Positions 24,702-33,343 of a DNA stretch of 64,000 bases are shown in pieces. The DNA lies in IMG/VR virus record IMGVR_UViG_3300017917_001739, positions 1 to 64,000 of that record; one strand, given 5' to 3'. The translations under genes were made by a program, and so were the position numbers. Below the pieces are notes generated by a model, which worked only from the letters and a program-made list of their open reading frames with translations, made no database searches and was not told the origin of the DNA. The stretch comes from a virus. Each line of letters begins with the position of its first letter. Position 1 is the first letter of the stretch.

Positions 24702-25333
24702 TGTTCGATTTATTTTTTTCAGGATTTAGTGTTACATGGTTATTAAGTTTAATACCAAATTTTTTAATTCACGGAATATTTTTATTCGGTTTAATCGGAT
24801 TCATAGTTCTTTCACTTCCAGTTCCACTTCCATCAAAAACTTTATATAAAATAGTTGCTGGAATTACTTTACTACTTGGTACGTGGTTAGAGGGTGCAGT
24901 TTTAACTAGCAATGAAATGTTAGCAGAAATTAAAAAGCAAAGAGCAAAAATAATTGCTTTAGAAAAAGAAGCAAAACAAACAAGTGCAAATCTTGCAAAA
25001 GATTTTGAAAGTATAGCAAAACAAATCAACCAAAGAGGAGATAATGTACTATCACGAATTACTGACGTCATCACTAAAAAAGATGATAATTCTTGCAGTC
25101 TTCCTAATGACATCAGGGTGCTTCATGACGAAGCAGCCACTTCAAATGAAGTTTCCAACTCCACCAGACGTGTTGATGGAAAAACCAGATCAACTGAAGA
25201 AACTGTAAAATTATCTGATTTAACAAAAACTACTGTGGAAAATTACACTACATGTAATGAAACACGAGCGCAATTAGAAGCATTACAAAATTGGGTAAGA
25301 GCAATGGAAAGAATACACAATGTCAGAAAATAA
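24701..25333 (+). CDS. Probable i-spanin (Rz-like inner-membrane lysis protein)
   Basis: Spanins disrupt the outer membrane at the end of lysis. This 210-residue protein has two N-terminal membrane segments (about 12-43 and 48-66) followed by a long periplasmic coiled coil (LAEIKKQRAKIIALEKEAK onward) and a C-terminal helix with TCNETRAQLEALQNWVRAME, which resembles Rz. A lipoprotein frame typical of Rz1 is nested inside it in the +1 frame. The two-helix anchor is unusual for Rz, so the assignment rests mostly on the nested partner. Confidence 0.55.
   Translation: MFDLFFSGFSVTWLLSLIPNFLIHGIFLFGLIGFIVLSLPVPLPSKTLYKIVAGITLLLGTWLEGAVLTSNEMLAEIKKQRAKIIALEKEAKQTSANLAKDFESIAKQINQRGDNVLSRITDVITKKDDNSCSLPNDIRVLHDEAATSNEVSNSTRRVDGKTRSTEETVKLSDLTKTTVENYTTCNETRAQLEALQNWVRAMERIHNVRK
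25044..25208 (+). CDS. Nested o-spanin lipoprotein (Rz1-like, 54 aa)
   Basis: This frame lies wholly inside the i-spanin gene, shifted +1. It encodes a lipoprotein signal (KKMIILAVFLMTSGC, Cys26) and a short Pro-rich mature chain (MKFPTPPDVLMEKP). GAGGAG (25035-25040) stands 3 nt before its ATG, a little close. Nested order, size, lipobox and proline content are exactly those of Rz1 within Rz. The residue at -3 of the lipobox is Thr rather than Leu, a minor weakness. Confidence 0.6.
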   Translation: MYYHELLTSSLKKMIILAVFLMTSGCFMTKQPLQMKFPTPPDVLMEKPDQLKKL

Positions 25334-25769
25334 TGGCAATGGTAATAGCAACGGATCTAAATTTCGTGAGGGATTTAATAAACTCACAACGGACGTTGAA
25401 GTATTAAAATCATTAGTTCATAGACTTGACGATGGTGTAAATAAACTTGCAGATGCTTCGTTAGAAGTGAGTAAATTAATCAATAAGCATGAAGCAAGAC
25501 TTGACCATGCTGAAAAAAAAGACGAAATGGTAAATGAAGAAATTCATATTCTTCATCACCGAATATCAGAAACTGCAGAACAAATTATAAAAGAATTAAA
25601 AGAAGTTTCGAATAATCTTGATAAATCTAGTCAAACTACATTGGAAACAATAGGTAATAGATTAAGAGATCTTGAAAAATGGAAATGGTATGCTGCAGGA
25701 GCGATTATTGCAATAGCAATTGGAGCAGAATATAAGAGTATTGCAACAATTCTTTCCAAGATTTTTTAG
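25320..25769 (+). CDS. Coiled-coil protein with C-terminal membrane anchor
   Basis: The 149-residue protein has a Gly/Asn/Ser-rich N-terminus, a long coiled coil (about 15-115) and one C-terminal membrane helix (WYAAGAIIAIAIGAEY). This layout resembles XhlA-type haemolysin/holin-associated proteins. It overlaps the i-spanin gene by 14 nt, so a role in lysis is plausible. Confidence 0.55.
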   Translation: MSENNGNGNSNGSKFREGFNKLTTDVEVLKSLVHRLDDGVNKLADASLEVSKLINKHEARLDHAEKKDEMVNEEIHILHHRISETAEQIIKELKEVSNNLDKSSQTTLETIGNRLRDLEKWKWYAAGAIIAIAIGAEYKSIATILSKIF

Positions 25770-25777
25770 TATATAAT
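25749..25777 (+). promoter_or_regulatory. Promoter P1 upstream of primase
   Basis: ATTCTT (25749-25754), a 17-nt spacer starting TCCAAG, TATAAT (25772-25777). The -35 is weak but the TnCAAG box and the TTTAGTATATAAT context match the promoter at 58986. Confidence 0.5.
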
Positions 25778-25780
25778 ATA

Positions 25781-25809
25781 TATCTTTACAAGTAAATTTA
25801 GAGTATAAT
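25781..25809 (+). promoter_or_regulatory. Promoter P2, giving a leaderless primase mRNA
   Basis: TATCTT (25781-25786), a 17-nt spacer starting TACAAG, TATAAT (25804-25809). The expected start, 6-7 nt after the -10, is at the ATG of the primase gene (25816). Confidence 0.55.
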
Positions 25810-25815
25810 AAAGGT

Positions 25816-26841
25816 ATGTTATATATCGATACGAAATACGCAGAGCAACTATCACATCGATTAAGAAACTTTAAAAAGAATAAAGATTATCTTTGGAATT
25901 TTAGTTGTCCAATTTGTGGTGATTCTGCAAGAAATAAACTAAAGGCACGTGGTTATATTTATCGAAGAGAAAACGATTTATTCGTTAAATGTCATAACTG
26001 TTCTTATGGTGCAAATTTAGGAAATTTTCTAAAAGAAGTAGATAAAAGATTATATGATTTATATGTTGTAGAAAGATATTCAAGTAATGCGAGTAAACAT
26101 ATTTCGCATAAAACTCCTGATTTCTTTGACAGCTTTAAAACGACAATGAAAAAAAATATATTATTAACAGGTGCAAATAAAGTCTCTGATTTAGAAGATT
26201 CTCATCCTATCAAAAAATACGTTCTTAAAAGACAAATTCCTAGTCGATTTTATTCTGAAATATATTGGGTTAATGCTTTCAAAAAATGGATTAATGAGCA
26301 TGTTACACCTAAATTCGCATCTACTGCGGATGACCATCCTCGTTTAGTATTTCCTTTTATTGATGAGAATAACAATTTAATTGCAGTTCAAGGAAGATCT
26401 TTTGGTAAAGAAAAACCGAAGTATTATACAATTAAAACGGATGAAACTAACGAAAAAATATATGGTTTAAATCGTTTAAATACAAACGAAAGAATATATG
26501 CAGTTGAAGGACCAATAGATAGTTTGTTTATTCCTAATTGTATAGCAGTTGCAGGTGCATCGTTTGATATTCCATTTATCTTTAATTCTAAGAATAATAT
26601 TACTATTGTGCCTGATAATGAGCCAAGAAACGTAGAGATTTGTAAACAGATAAATAAATTGATATTGACTAATCATAGTGTTTGTTTATTTCCATCGAAT
26701 ATAAAGGGAAAAGATTTAAATGAGATGGTATTAAATAATCCTAAGATAAAAGATGATCTAATAGAGATCATAAATAAGAATACTTACACAGGATTAGAAG
26801 CTCAAATGGCTTTTAAATCTTGGGTAAAATGTAAAATATAA
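25816..26841 (+). CDS. 61: DNA primase, T4 gp61 family
   Basis: gp61 makes RNA primers for lagging-strand synthesis on the gp41 helicase. This 341-residue protein has the N-terminal zinc finger (CPICGDSARN at about 34-43 and VKCHNCSYG at about 61-69), then a TOPRIM-like domain with YAVEGPIDSLF (catalytic Glu), and TIVPDNEPRN as the DxD-type metal site. Length equals T4 gp61. It has its own two promoters. Confidence 0.92.
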   Translation: MLYIDTKYAEQLSHRLRNFKKNKDYLWNFSCPICGDSARNKLKARGYIYRRENDLFVKCHNCSYGANLGNFLKEVDKRLYDLYVVERYSSNASKHISHKTPDFFDSFKTTMKKNILLTGANKVSDLEDSHPIKKYVLKRQIPSRFYSEIYWVNAFKKWINEHVTPKFASTADDHPRLVFPFIDENNNLIAVQGRSFGKEKPKYYTIKTDETNEKIYGLNRLNTNERIYAVEGPIDSLFIPNCIAVAGASFDIPFIFNSKNNITIVPDNEPRNVEICKQINKLILTNHSVCLFPSNIKGKDLNEMVLNNPKIKDDLIEIINKNTYTGLEAQMAFKSWVKCKI

Positions 26842-26853
26842 TAAGGAACAAAT

Positions 26854-27252
26854 ATGAGTGACGATAACTCTAAAACACCAAGTGATAAAGAAAAAGTGAT
26901 AGACTTACAGGATATTCAAGAGAGTCATAAACGTATAGAACATGAACAAAATACGTTATTGAGTCCATTATGGAGATCTTTAACAAATATTAAAACACCT
27001 AGACAAGCAATTTCTTGTGCTTCAGCAATGATTATTGCAGGAAAAGATTTATTGCTTTTAGAATTAGGAGAACAGACTACAAGATCATATATAGAATCGC
27101 TAAGATACGATACACTAGAAATGATAACTTCTCAAAGAAAAGCAATGGAAGATGAAATGGCTAGGATTGAAAAAGAAGCAAAAGAAACTAAAGATAATGT
27201 TGTTCCATTTAAAAAAGAAGACAAAAAGGAAGAAACAAATGGCAATCAATAA
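26854..27252 (+). CDS. Hypothetical helical protein (132 aa)
   Basis: The protein has acidic N- and C-termini and a helical core (RQAISCASAMIIAGKDLLLL). AAGGAACAAAT precedes the ATG. It lies directly after primase on the same transcript and overlaps the next gene by 14 nt. No family recognised. Confidence 0.55.
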   Translation: MSDDNSKTPSDKEKVIDLQDIQESHKRIEHEQNTLLSPLWRSLTNIKTPRQAISCASAMIIAGKDLLLLELGEQTTRSYIESLRYDTLEMITSQRKAMEDEMARIEKEAKETKDNVVPFKKEDKKEETNGNQ

Positions 27253-27439
27253 AATGGAAAGAATGATGGCAATTTATCAAGCTAATCAAGACCTTGATAA
27301 AAAAAATAAAACTTTATTGAAAAGTCGCAAAGAAGTAGAAATCAATGCGAATGGTACTTCTGGATATAAAATTAAAGAAGGAAAAAATAAAGGTAAAGTA
27401 GTTGGTCACATTCAAAGAGATAAAAAAATTATAGATTAA
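27239..27439 (+). CDS. Small basic protein (66 aa)
   Basis: I chose the ATG at 27239 (AAAAAGGAAG upstream) instead of a more upstream in-frame start that would overlap the previous gene by 100 nt. The C-terminal segment YKIKEGKNKGKVVGHIQRD is a beta-hairpin-like basic motif. Function unknown. Confidence 0.55.
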   Translation: MAINKMERMMAIYQANQDLDKKNKTLLKSRKEVEINANGTSGYKIKEGKNKGKVVGHIQRDKKIID

Positions 27440-27443
27440 ACAA

Positions 27444-27653
27444 ATGCGTAATTGGTTATTTTGGTCGGTGCCAATTAATAGAAGAATTCATTATATACTA
27501 TGTATGGTTCTTCTACTTTGGATTGTGCCAGAATACATATTCCTTGTTCAATTATCAGTATTAGGACAAGTAATTAATTTTATATGTTACGATTTAATTT
27601 ATTATAGATGTTATCAATTTGAGCAAGAATTTTTAAATAAAGATGATGACTAA
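27444..27653 (+). CDS. Small membrane protein (69 aa)
   Basis: Two hydrophobic segments (about residues 17-33 and 33-50) and a charged C-terminus. Starts 4 nt after the preceding gene. No family recognised. Confidence 0.5.
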   Translation: MRNWLFWSVPINRRIHYILCMVLLLWIVPEYIFLVQLSVLGQVINFICYDLIYYRCYQFEQEFLNKDDD

Positions 27654-27671
27654 AAAATAAGGGTGAATATT

Positions 27672-28262
27672 ATGACAATACGAACAAGATCAACATGGAA
27701 AGATTATTCATATATTGAAATAGAAGGAAGACCACTTCATATTTTTGATAATTTATATTCTGCAGCTGATCGCGAAAGACTTTATCATTTTTGTTCTAAT
27801 CGAAACTTTACTACTTCTGGGAGTGATACAGATAGATTAGAATACAAAGGAGATTTTAATTTATATTCAAATATAATTGGAAAACAATTAGAAGAATCTG
27901 GTTTTCTAAATTTAGAGAATACTAAATATTTAACGGAATTACTTCGTGGCTATGAAATAATTCAAGCACGAGTAAATTTAAGTACACTGCACGATCGCAA
28001 TCGTTTTCATTGTGATGCTGCAGGTGGTAATGATGTACGAACTATATTATACTATCCTAACATGGAGTGGAATCGTGAGTGGGGTGGTTATACTTTATTT
28101 ACAAACCAACAAACTCATAAATTAGAATACTGTTCTTTTTATATTCCAGGAAGAGTTATATTATTCGATGGCACAATCCCACATTGCATCTCAAGCCCAA
28201 GTATCACAGCACCAACCTACAGATTCAGTTTCGTTATACAATACTATCGACCAACAGAATAA
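27672..28262 (+). CDS. 2OG-Fe(II) oxygenase (prolyl-hydroxylase-like)
   Basis: The ATG at 27672 has AAGGG 8 nt upstream and is preferred over the GTG at 27663. The 196-residue protein has H113-x-D115 (RFHCDAAGG), WGGYTLF, GRVILFDGTIPH with H171, and R184, in the order and spacing of the 2OG-Fe(II) superfamily. The GRVILFDG-x-x-x-H block is classical for the P4H/PKHD type. It lies directly before nrdA. The substrate is unknown. A protein or nucleotide target is equally possible. Confidence 0.75.
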   Translation: MTIRTRSTWKDYSYIEIEGRPLHIFDNLYSAADRERLYHFCSNRNFTTSGSDTDRLEYKGDFNLYSNIIGKQLEESGFLNLENTKYLTELLRGYEIIQARVNLSTLHDRNRFHCDAAGGNDVRTILYYPNMEWNREWGGYTLFTNQQTHKLEYCSFYIPGRVILFDGTIPHCISSPSITAPTYRFSFVIQYYRPTE

Positions 28263-28269
28263 AATTATT

Positions 28270-30072
28270 ATGACAGCTGAAACTATACACGACATTAGAG
28301 TAGACTACGACAGAGATAAACTTTTAGATTCTGCTGGTTTAAAACGTATGCGAGAATCATATATGAAAGAAGATGAAACTTCTCCACAACAAAGATTCGC
28401 ATTCGTATCAAAAACATTTTCATCAAATACAGAACACGCACAAAGATTATATGACTATTCAAGTCGTCATTGGTTATCATATGCTACTCCTATTCTTTCA
28501 TTTGGAAGATCTAAAAAAGGAATGCCTATTTCTTGTTTCTTAAATTATATTGAAGATACAGCAGAAGGATTAGTTAAAAATTTATCAGAAACTAATTGGC
28601 TATCAATGATTGGTGGTGGAGTTGGTATAGGTTTTGGTATTCGTTCAGCAGATGATAAATCTACAGGAGTAATGCCACATTTAAAAATTTACGATGCTTC
28701 TAGTTTAGCATATCGTCAAGGAAGAACAAGAAGAGGTTCTTATGCTGCATACTTAGATATAAGTCATCCTGATATTATATCATTCTTAGAGATGAGAAAA
28801 CCAACAGGTGATCAAAATTTAAGATGTTTAAATATGCATCACGGAATTAACATTACAGATGACTTTATGAAAATCATAGAGAAATGTATGTTAGATCCAA
28901 AAGCTGATGATAAGTGGGCATTAAAAGATCCACATAATGGAGATGTTAAAAGTTATATAAGTGCAAGAGATATATGGCAACGTATATTAGAAATGCGAAT
29001 GATGACTGGTGAGCCATACTTACATTTTATCGATACATCAAATGCAGCAATCCCTAACTTTTTAAAATCTAAAGGATTAAAAATACATCAATCAAATTTA
29101 TGTTCTGAAATTATATTACCAACTAATGTTGAAAGAACTGCTGTATGTTGTTTATCATCATTAAATATAGAATATTTTGATGAATGGAATAAGAACGATT
29201 TATTCATACAAGATGTTGCTGAAATGTTAGATAATGTACTTACTTATTTTATTTCAAATGCTCCATCTGCTATTAGTCGTGCTAAATTTTCAGCCGAAAG
29301 AGAAAGAAGTATAGGAGTTGGTGCTCTTGGTTTTCATGCATATTTGCAAAGCAAAAATATTCCATGGGAATCAGCTATGGCTACTGGACAAAACCATAAA
29401 ATATTTAAACATATAAGAACTTCATTAGATAAGGCAAATATAAAATTAGGTAAAGAAAGAGGTGAAGCTCCAGATGCAGTAGGAACTGGACTTAGATTTT
29501 CTCATGTAATGGCAATCGCACCAAATGCTTCGTCATCTATATTAATGGGAAATACTTCGCCGTCTATTGAACCATTTAGAGCAAATGTATATAGACAAGA
29601 TACATTAAGTGGTTCTTCTACAAATAAAAACAAATATCTTGATGCTATTATAAAGAAATATATAGAAAAAGATAAAAAATTAAATTATGATGAAATTTGG
29701 TCAAGTATTATTGCCAATGATGGTAGTTGCCAACATCTAGAATTTTTAAAAGATAATGAAAAAGATGTATTTAAAACAGCAATGGAAATAGATCAAAGAT
29801 GGATTATACAACATGCTGCAGATAGACAAGAATATGTAGATCAAGCACAATCAGTAAATCTATTTTTCCGTCCTGATACGGATGTTAAATACTTACATGC
29901 GACACACTATCAAGCATGGAAACAAGGTTTAAAAACATTATATTATTGTCGTAGCGAAAAGATTGGAAGAGCAGATAGAGTTGCGAAAAAAATAGAACGT
30001 AAAGTGATTGAAGAAATCGATTTAAAACAATTAGCAAGCGAAGAAGAAGTTTGTCTTGCTTGTGAAGGATAA
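28270..30072 (+). CDS. nrdA: Ribonucleotide reductase alpha subunit, class Ia (compact)
   Basis: NrdA reduces ribonucleoside diphosphates for phage DNA synthesis. The ATG at 28270 gives 600 residues and fits the family start. Active-site elements are present: the first redox Cys (ISCFLNY), N-x-C-x-E (NLCSEI), CCLSSLN, the radical-transfer YY (LYYCRSEK) and the C-terminal CLAC pair. There is no N-terminal ATP-cone, so dATP feedback inhibition is probably lost, and the enzyme is shorter than T4 NrdA (about 750). The partner nrdB follows at 32136 after four inserted genes. Confidence 0.93.
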   Translation: MTAETIHDIRVDYDRDKLLDSAGLKRMRESYMKEDETSPQQRFAFVSKTFSSNTEHAQRLYDYSSRHWLSYATPILSFGRSKKGMPISCFLNYIEDTAEGLVKNLSETNWLSMIGGGVGIGFGIRSADDKSTGVMPHLKIYDASSLAYRQGRTRRGSYAAYLDISHPDIISFLEMRKPTGDQNLRCLNMHHGINITDDFMKIIEKCMLDPKADDKWALKDPHNGDVKSYISARDIWQRILEMRMMTGEPYLHFIDTSNAAIPNFLKSKGLKIHQSNLCSEIILPTNVERTAVCCLSSLNIEYFDEWNKNDLFIQDVAEMLDNVLTYFISNAPSAISRAKFSAERERSIGVGALGFHAYLQSKNIPWESAMATGQNHKIFKHIRTSLDKANIKLGKERGEAPDAVGTGLRFSHVMAIAPNASSSILMGNTSPSIEPFRANVYRQDTLSGSSTNKNKYLDAIIKKYIEKDKKLNYDEIWSSIIANDGSCQHLEFLKDNEKDVFKTAMEIDQRWIIQHAADRQEYVDQAQSVNLFFRPDTDVKYLHATHYQAWKQGLKTLYYCRSEKIGRADRVAKKIERKVIEEIDLKQLASEEEVCLACEG

Positions 30073-30073
30073 T

Positions 30074-30484
30074 ATGAAAAAAACAATAGCAGTTTTATCA
30101 TTACTTGTATTATTAAATAGTTGTATTGCAGCTGGTATCGGTGCAGTAGTATCTAAAATACTACCATCTTCATGGGATGATAATGAGATGTTAATGATCT
30201 CAAATATAAGATACGATATTCGTAAAATAAAATGTAAAGGAACTGGCTCTGCTGAAAGTATAGAAAAAGTTTGGAGTCAAAAAGAAAAATTATGGTATTA
30301 TGCAGAATCAGCAAATCATAATGATGTTGTTGAATTGATAGTACCATTTAGTGAGAGTATGCAAGGATTATACGATCAATCTAAAGCAGGAACTCTTCGT
30401 GAACCATATTGTGTAAACAAAGTGGTAAATTTAACAACGCAAGCTGACATGATAGCAAGTGCGCTTGCATCTAGGAACAAATAA
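30074..30484 (+). CDS. Lipoprotein, unknown function (136 aa)
   Basis: The ATG at 30074 has AAGGA upstream and starts MKKTIAVLSLLVLLNSCIAA, a lipoprotein signal with lipobox LNSC (Cys17). The mature part is helical with two Cys. It lies between nrdA and nrdB. Envelope location inferred. Confidence 0.65.
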   Translation: MKKTIAVLSLLVLLNSCIAAGIGAVVSKILPSSWDDNEMLMISNIRYDIRKIKCKGTGSAESIEKVWSQKEKLWYYAESANHNDVVELIVPFSESMQGLYDQSKAGTLREPYCVNKVVNLTTQADMIASALASRNK

Positions 30485-30485
30485 A

Positions 30486-30740
30486 ATGACATTGGATACA
30501 GATTCAGCATTGGCAAATATTCGTGAGTTGCTTAATGATGAAGACGATTGGACAAGACAAAAAGCAATGCGTGCTCTTCAGTATCACGAACAATATACTA
30601 ATGGGCAATTAAATGAGTATGAATATAAAGATTTAATGGAAGATCTTGTAAGAACAGACACTATTAATGATTTATCAAATCAAATGAAATTTAAAGCAAA
30701 CGTGGAAAAATTATTAACAATAGTATCAAAATTATATTAA
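30486..30740 (+). CDS. Hypothetical protein (84 aa)
   Basis: I chose the ATG at 30486, just after the lipoprotein stop. The protein is acidic and all-helical (DSALANIRELLNDEDDW). No family recognised. It ends directly at the next ATG. Confidence 0.55.
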   Translation: MTLDTDSALANIRELLNDEDDWTRQKAMRALQYHEQYTNGQLNEYEYKDLMEDLVRTDTINDLSNQMKFKANVEKLLTIVSKLY

Positions 30741-31436
30741 ATGTTTGAAATAAAAACTATTGACAATTGGTTATCGAACGAAGAACGAGAAAGTATTTCG
30801 AATAGAATCAATGGTCAAAGACATAATTGGAAACATATAAGAGATTTTCCTTTAGCAAAATCTATTTCGTTGCTCTCAACACAAAATCCAGATTTATATA
30901 AATCTGCAGAAAATCAATATTTTCTTGGAGATGCAACATATGTGTTAGAAAATTTAGCACAAAGAAATTTAGAATTAGAAACTGTTTTAAATTATAAGTT
31001 TGAAGATTTATATAATAAAATACTTGAAACTATAAAACAAGTTACAGGACTGCCGACATCTTATGCGAGTGGGTTTCCACGTCCAGGATTTCATATATTT
31101 AAAGGAATACAAACACCACATCCATTTGAATATCATGTAGATACTACAATTTGTAGATATGATTCTAGATATTCTCCGAATAATTGTTACTCGTTTTTAA
31201 GTTTAATTGAAAGCCCTGCTGATCAAGCTGGATTAGAATATAAAGATACTACTGATTGGGAATTAAAAGATCAAGTACCAGAAAAAACTTTTATATATAA
31301 TACTAATTCGTTATATTTATGGAAAGGCGACTCTTTACATAGAATGAAAAAATTTAAAATGGACGAGGGTGAAACAAGAATTACATTACAAGGTCATTAT
31401 GTAATTCATAATTACGAAACTTTGATTTATTGGTAA
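30741..31436 (+). CDS. 2OG-Fe(II) oxygenase-like protein, first of a tandem pair
   Basis: The 231-residue protein has H132-x-D134 (EYHVDTT), the SLYLWKGDSLHRM block with H200, and R213 in ETRITLQGHY. The N-terminal half is helical. It is clearly related to the next gene: both contain PGFHIF, a YH-x-D site and an ETRITLQGH ending. The pair lies between nrdA and nrdB. Substrate unknown. Confidence 0.65.
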   Translation: MFEIKTIDNWLSNEERESISNRINGQRHNWKHIRDFPLAKSISLLSTQNPDLYKSAENQYFLGDATYVLENLAQRNLELETVLNYKFEDLYNKILETIKQVTGLPTSYASGFPRPGFHIFKGIQTPHPFEYHVDTTICRYDSRYSPNNCYSFLSLIESPADQAGLEYKDTTDWELKDQVPEKTFIYNTNSLYLWKGDSLHRMKKFKMDEGETRITLQGHYVIHNYETLIYW

Positions 31437-31437
31437 T

Positions 31438-32118
31438 ATGAGAGTTTTTGCATTTAGCGAGATAAAAGATTTCTTTACAGATGGTGAAAGAAGCCAGATA
31501 GCAAGAAAAATATACGATCTAAAACCTTTTTGGAAAAAATTACACGATTATGATGTATATAAAGACCCAACAGAAATAAAAGAAAGTTTTTCTAAAAATC
31601 AATATTTACTCGGTGATAGCATTTACCCTATAAAACCTAAAAATTATTCAGAAATTAATCAAGAAACGCAAAAAATACTTAAAGCACAATTTACAGATTT
31701 AATATATAGTAAGCTATTTTCTACATTTCCTAAATTTTTTGAAGAGTTTGGTGGTATTGAATATTATCCGAATTTACCAATTCCTGGATTTCATATATTT
31801 TCAGGAAAACAAAAAGAAGAACCATTTGGTTATCATGAAGATACATCATTAATGCTTTGGGATGAAAATATAAAACCTAAAAGATTATTTTCATTTTTAT
31901 CGCCGATATTACTTCCACAAAATGGTGCTCATTTAGAATGGTTAGATAGTAATATGAGTGAACGAAAATTACCATATAAATATAACACATTACATATATG
32001 GCATGGTTTAGTAAAACATAGAATTGGTAGACACGCACTTAATAATTTTGAAACAAGAATTACATTACAGGGACATTTATATATTACACCTGAACATAAA
32101 ATACAATTATTTTTTTAA
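31438..32118 (+). CDS. 2OG-Fe(II) oxygenase-like protein, second of a tandem pair
   Basis: A 226-residue paralogue of the gene ending 1 nt upstream. It has H133-x-D135 (GYHEDTS), LHIWHGLVKHRI with H194, and R207 in ETRITLQGHL. The two share overall layout but differ in most positions, so the duplication is old. Probably same reaction type with a different or dimeric use. Confidence 0.65.
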   Translation: MRVFAFSEIKDFFTDGERSQIARKIYDLKPFWKKLHDYDVYKDPTEIKESFSKNQYLLGDSIYPIKPKNYSEINQETQKILKAQFTDLIYSKLFSTFPKFFEEFGGIEYYPNLPIPGFHIFSGKQKEEPFGYHEDTSLMLWDENIKPKRLFSFLSPILLPQNGAHLEWLDSNMSERKLPYKYNTLHIWHGLVKHRIGRHALNNFETRITLQGHLYITPEHKIQLFF

Positions 32119-32135
32119 TTTAACCATAGAGGAAC

Positions 32136-33164
32136 ATGATAGTGCCAAATAAAGAAGATAAAACTTTAAATTTAACTAAAGAAAGAAGTTATTTCAAACC
32201 TTTCAATTACCCATGGGCATATGAGGCATGGCTTAAACATGAACAATCTCATTGGTTACATACAGAAGTGCCTATGTTGGAAGATGTTAAAGATTGGAAA
32301 ACTAAATTATCACCAGCACAAAAACACTTTCTTACAAATATCTTTAGATTTTTTACACAAGGAGATATAGATGTAGCTGGTGGATATGTAATGAACTATC
32401 TTCCTTATTTCCCACAACCAGAAGTACGTATGATGATGTGTGGTTTTGCAGCACGTGAAGCATTACACATAGCAGCATATTCTCATTTAATTGAGACATT
32501 AGGAATGCCAGAAGCTACTTATAAAGAATTTAATAACTATAAAGAAATGGCTGCAAAACATAATTACTTTGTAGATTTATCTTCAAAAGCAACAAATAAA
32601 TCTTCTATTGCTACAAGTATAGCAGCATTCTCAGCATTTACAGAGGGTATGCAATTATTTTCGTCATTTATTATGTTACTTAATTTTCCTCGTCATGGAT
32701 TAATGAAAGGAATGGGTCAAATAGTAACTTGGTCTATTGTAGATGAAACGCAACATTGCGAAAATATGATAAGAATATTCCGTACATATATCGAAGAAAA
32801 TAAAGAAATATGGAATGATACTTTAAAGAAAAAGATATATGATATTGCAGAAAAAATGGTAGAACTAGAAGATAAATTTATAGATTTAGCATTTGGTATG
32901 GGCGATATGCAAAATTTAACAGCAAATGATGTTAAAGAATATATTCGTTATATATGTGATCGAAGACTTATAAGTCTTGGATTAAGAGGAATAAATAAAC
33001 GTAAAGTGAATCCACTTCCTTGGGTTGAAGAGATGATCAATGCTCCAACTCATGGTAACTTCTTTGAAAATAGAGTAACTGACTATGCGAAAGGTGCATT
33101 AAAAGGAGACTGGGAAGATGTCTGGGGTGTACCTGTAAAAGATAAAACAGAAAAGGCAGCATAA
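32136..33164 (+). CDS. nrdB: Ribonucleotide reductase beta subunit, class Ia
   Basis: NrdB holds the di-iron tyrosyl radical for NrdA. The 342-residue protein has the first metal ligand in FTQGDIDVAGG, then REALHIAAYSH, which aligns E115, H118 and the radical Y122 of E. coli, and later TEGMQLF and DETQHCENM for the remaining Glu/Glu/His ligands. Radical Tyr is present. The ATG at 32136 is very near GAGG; a GTG at 32142 has better spacing and could be the real start. Confidence 0.92.
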   Translation: MIVPNKEDKTLNLTKERSYFKPFNYPWAYEAWLKHEQSHWLHTEVPMLEDVKDWKTKLSPAQKHFLTNIFRFFTQGDIDVAGGYVMNYLPYFPQPEVRMMMCGFAAREALHIAAYSHLIETLGMPEATYKEFNNYKEMAAKHNYFVDLSSKATNKSSIATSIAAFSAFTEGMQLFSSFIMLLNFPRHGLMKGMGQIVTWSIVDETQHCENMIRIFRTYIEENKEIWNDTLKKKIYDIAEKMVELEDKFIDLAFGMGDMQNLTANDVKEYIRYICDRRLISLGLRGINKRKVNPLPWVEEMINAPTHGNFFENRVTDYAKGALKGDWEDVWGVPVKDKTEKAA

Positions 33165-33335
33165 ATGAAAAGCAAGAAATTTACATGTAATTCGTGCAGT
33201 GTAGAAGGAATAATTAAATTCCACGATGATGAAGATACATTTACTGAAAGTGATGTGGCTTATTGTCCATTTTGCGCACATGATATACAAGATGATTTTA
33301 TAGAAGAAGAAGACTCAGATTCAGAAGAAGAATAA
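33165..33335 (+). CDS. Small zinc-ribbon protein (56 aa)
   Basis: The ATG directly follows the nrdB stop. CNSC (residues 8-11) and CPFC (34-37) form a CxxC...CxxC zinc ribbon, followed by a very acidic tail. It could be a regulator or a partner of NrdB or another enzyme. Too short for firm assignment. Confidence 0.6.
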   Translation: MKSKKFTCNSCSVEGIIKFHDDEDTFTESDVAYCPFCAHDIQDDFIEEEDSDSEEE

Positions 33336-33338
33336 ATA
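33331..33338 (+). promoter_or_regulatory. Putative late-promoter motif AATAAATA
   Basis: AATAAATA lies 5 nt before the ATG at 33344 and differs by one base from the T4 late box TATAAATA. It overlaps the stop of the zinc-ribbon gene. Confidence 0.35.
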
Positions 33339-33343
33339 GTTAT

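Noticed and set aside
28168-28269. Upstream ATG for nrdA inside the preceding oxygenase gene
   Set aside because: The extra 34 residues are Gln/Ser-rich out-of-frame translation of the oxygenase. The ATG at 28270 fits the family start.
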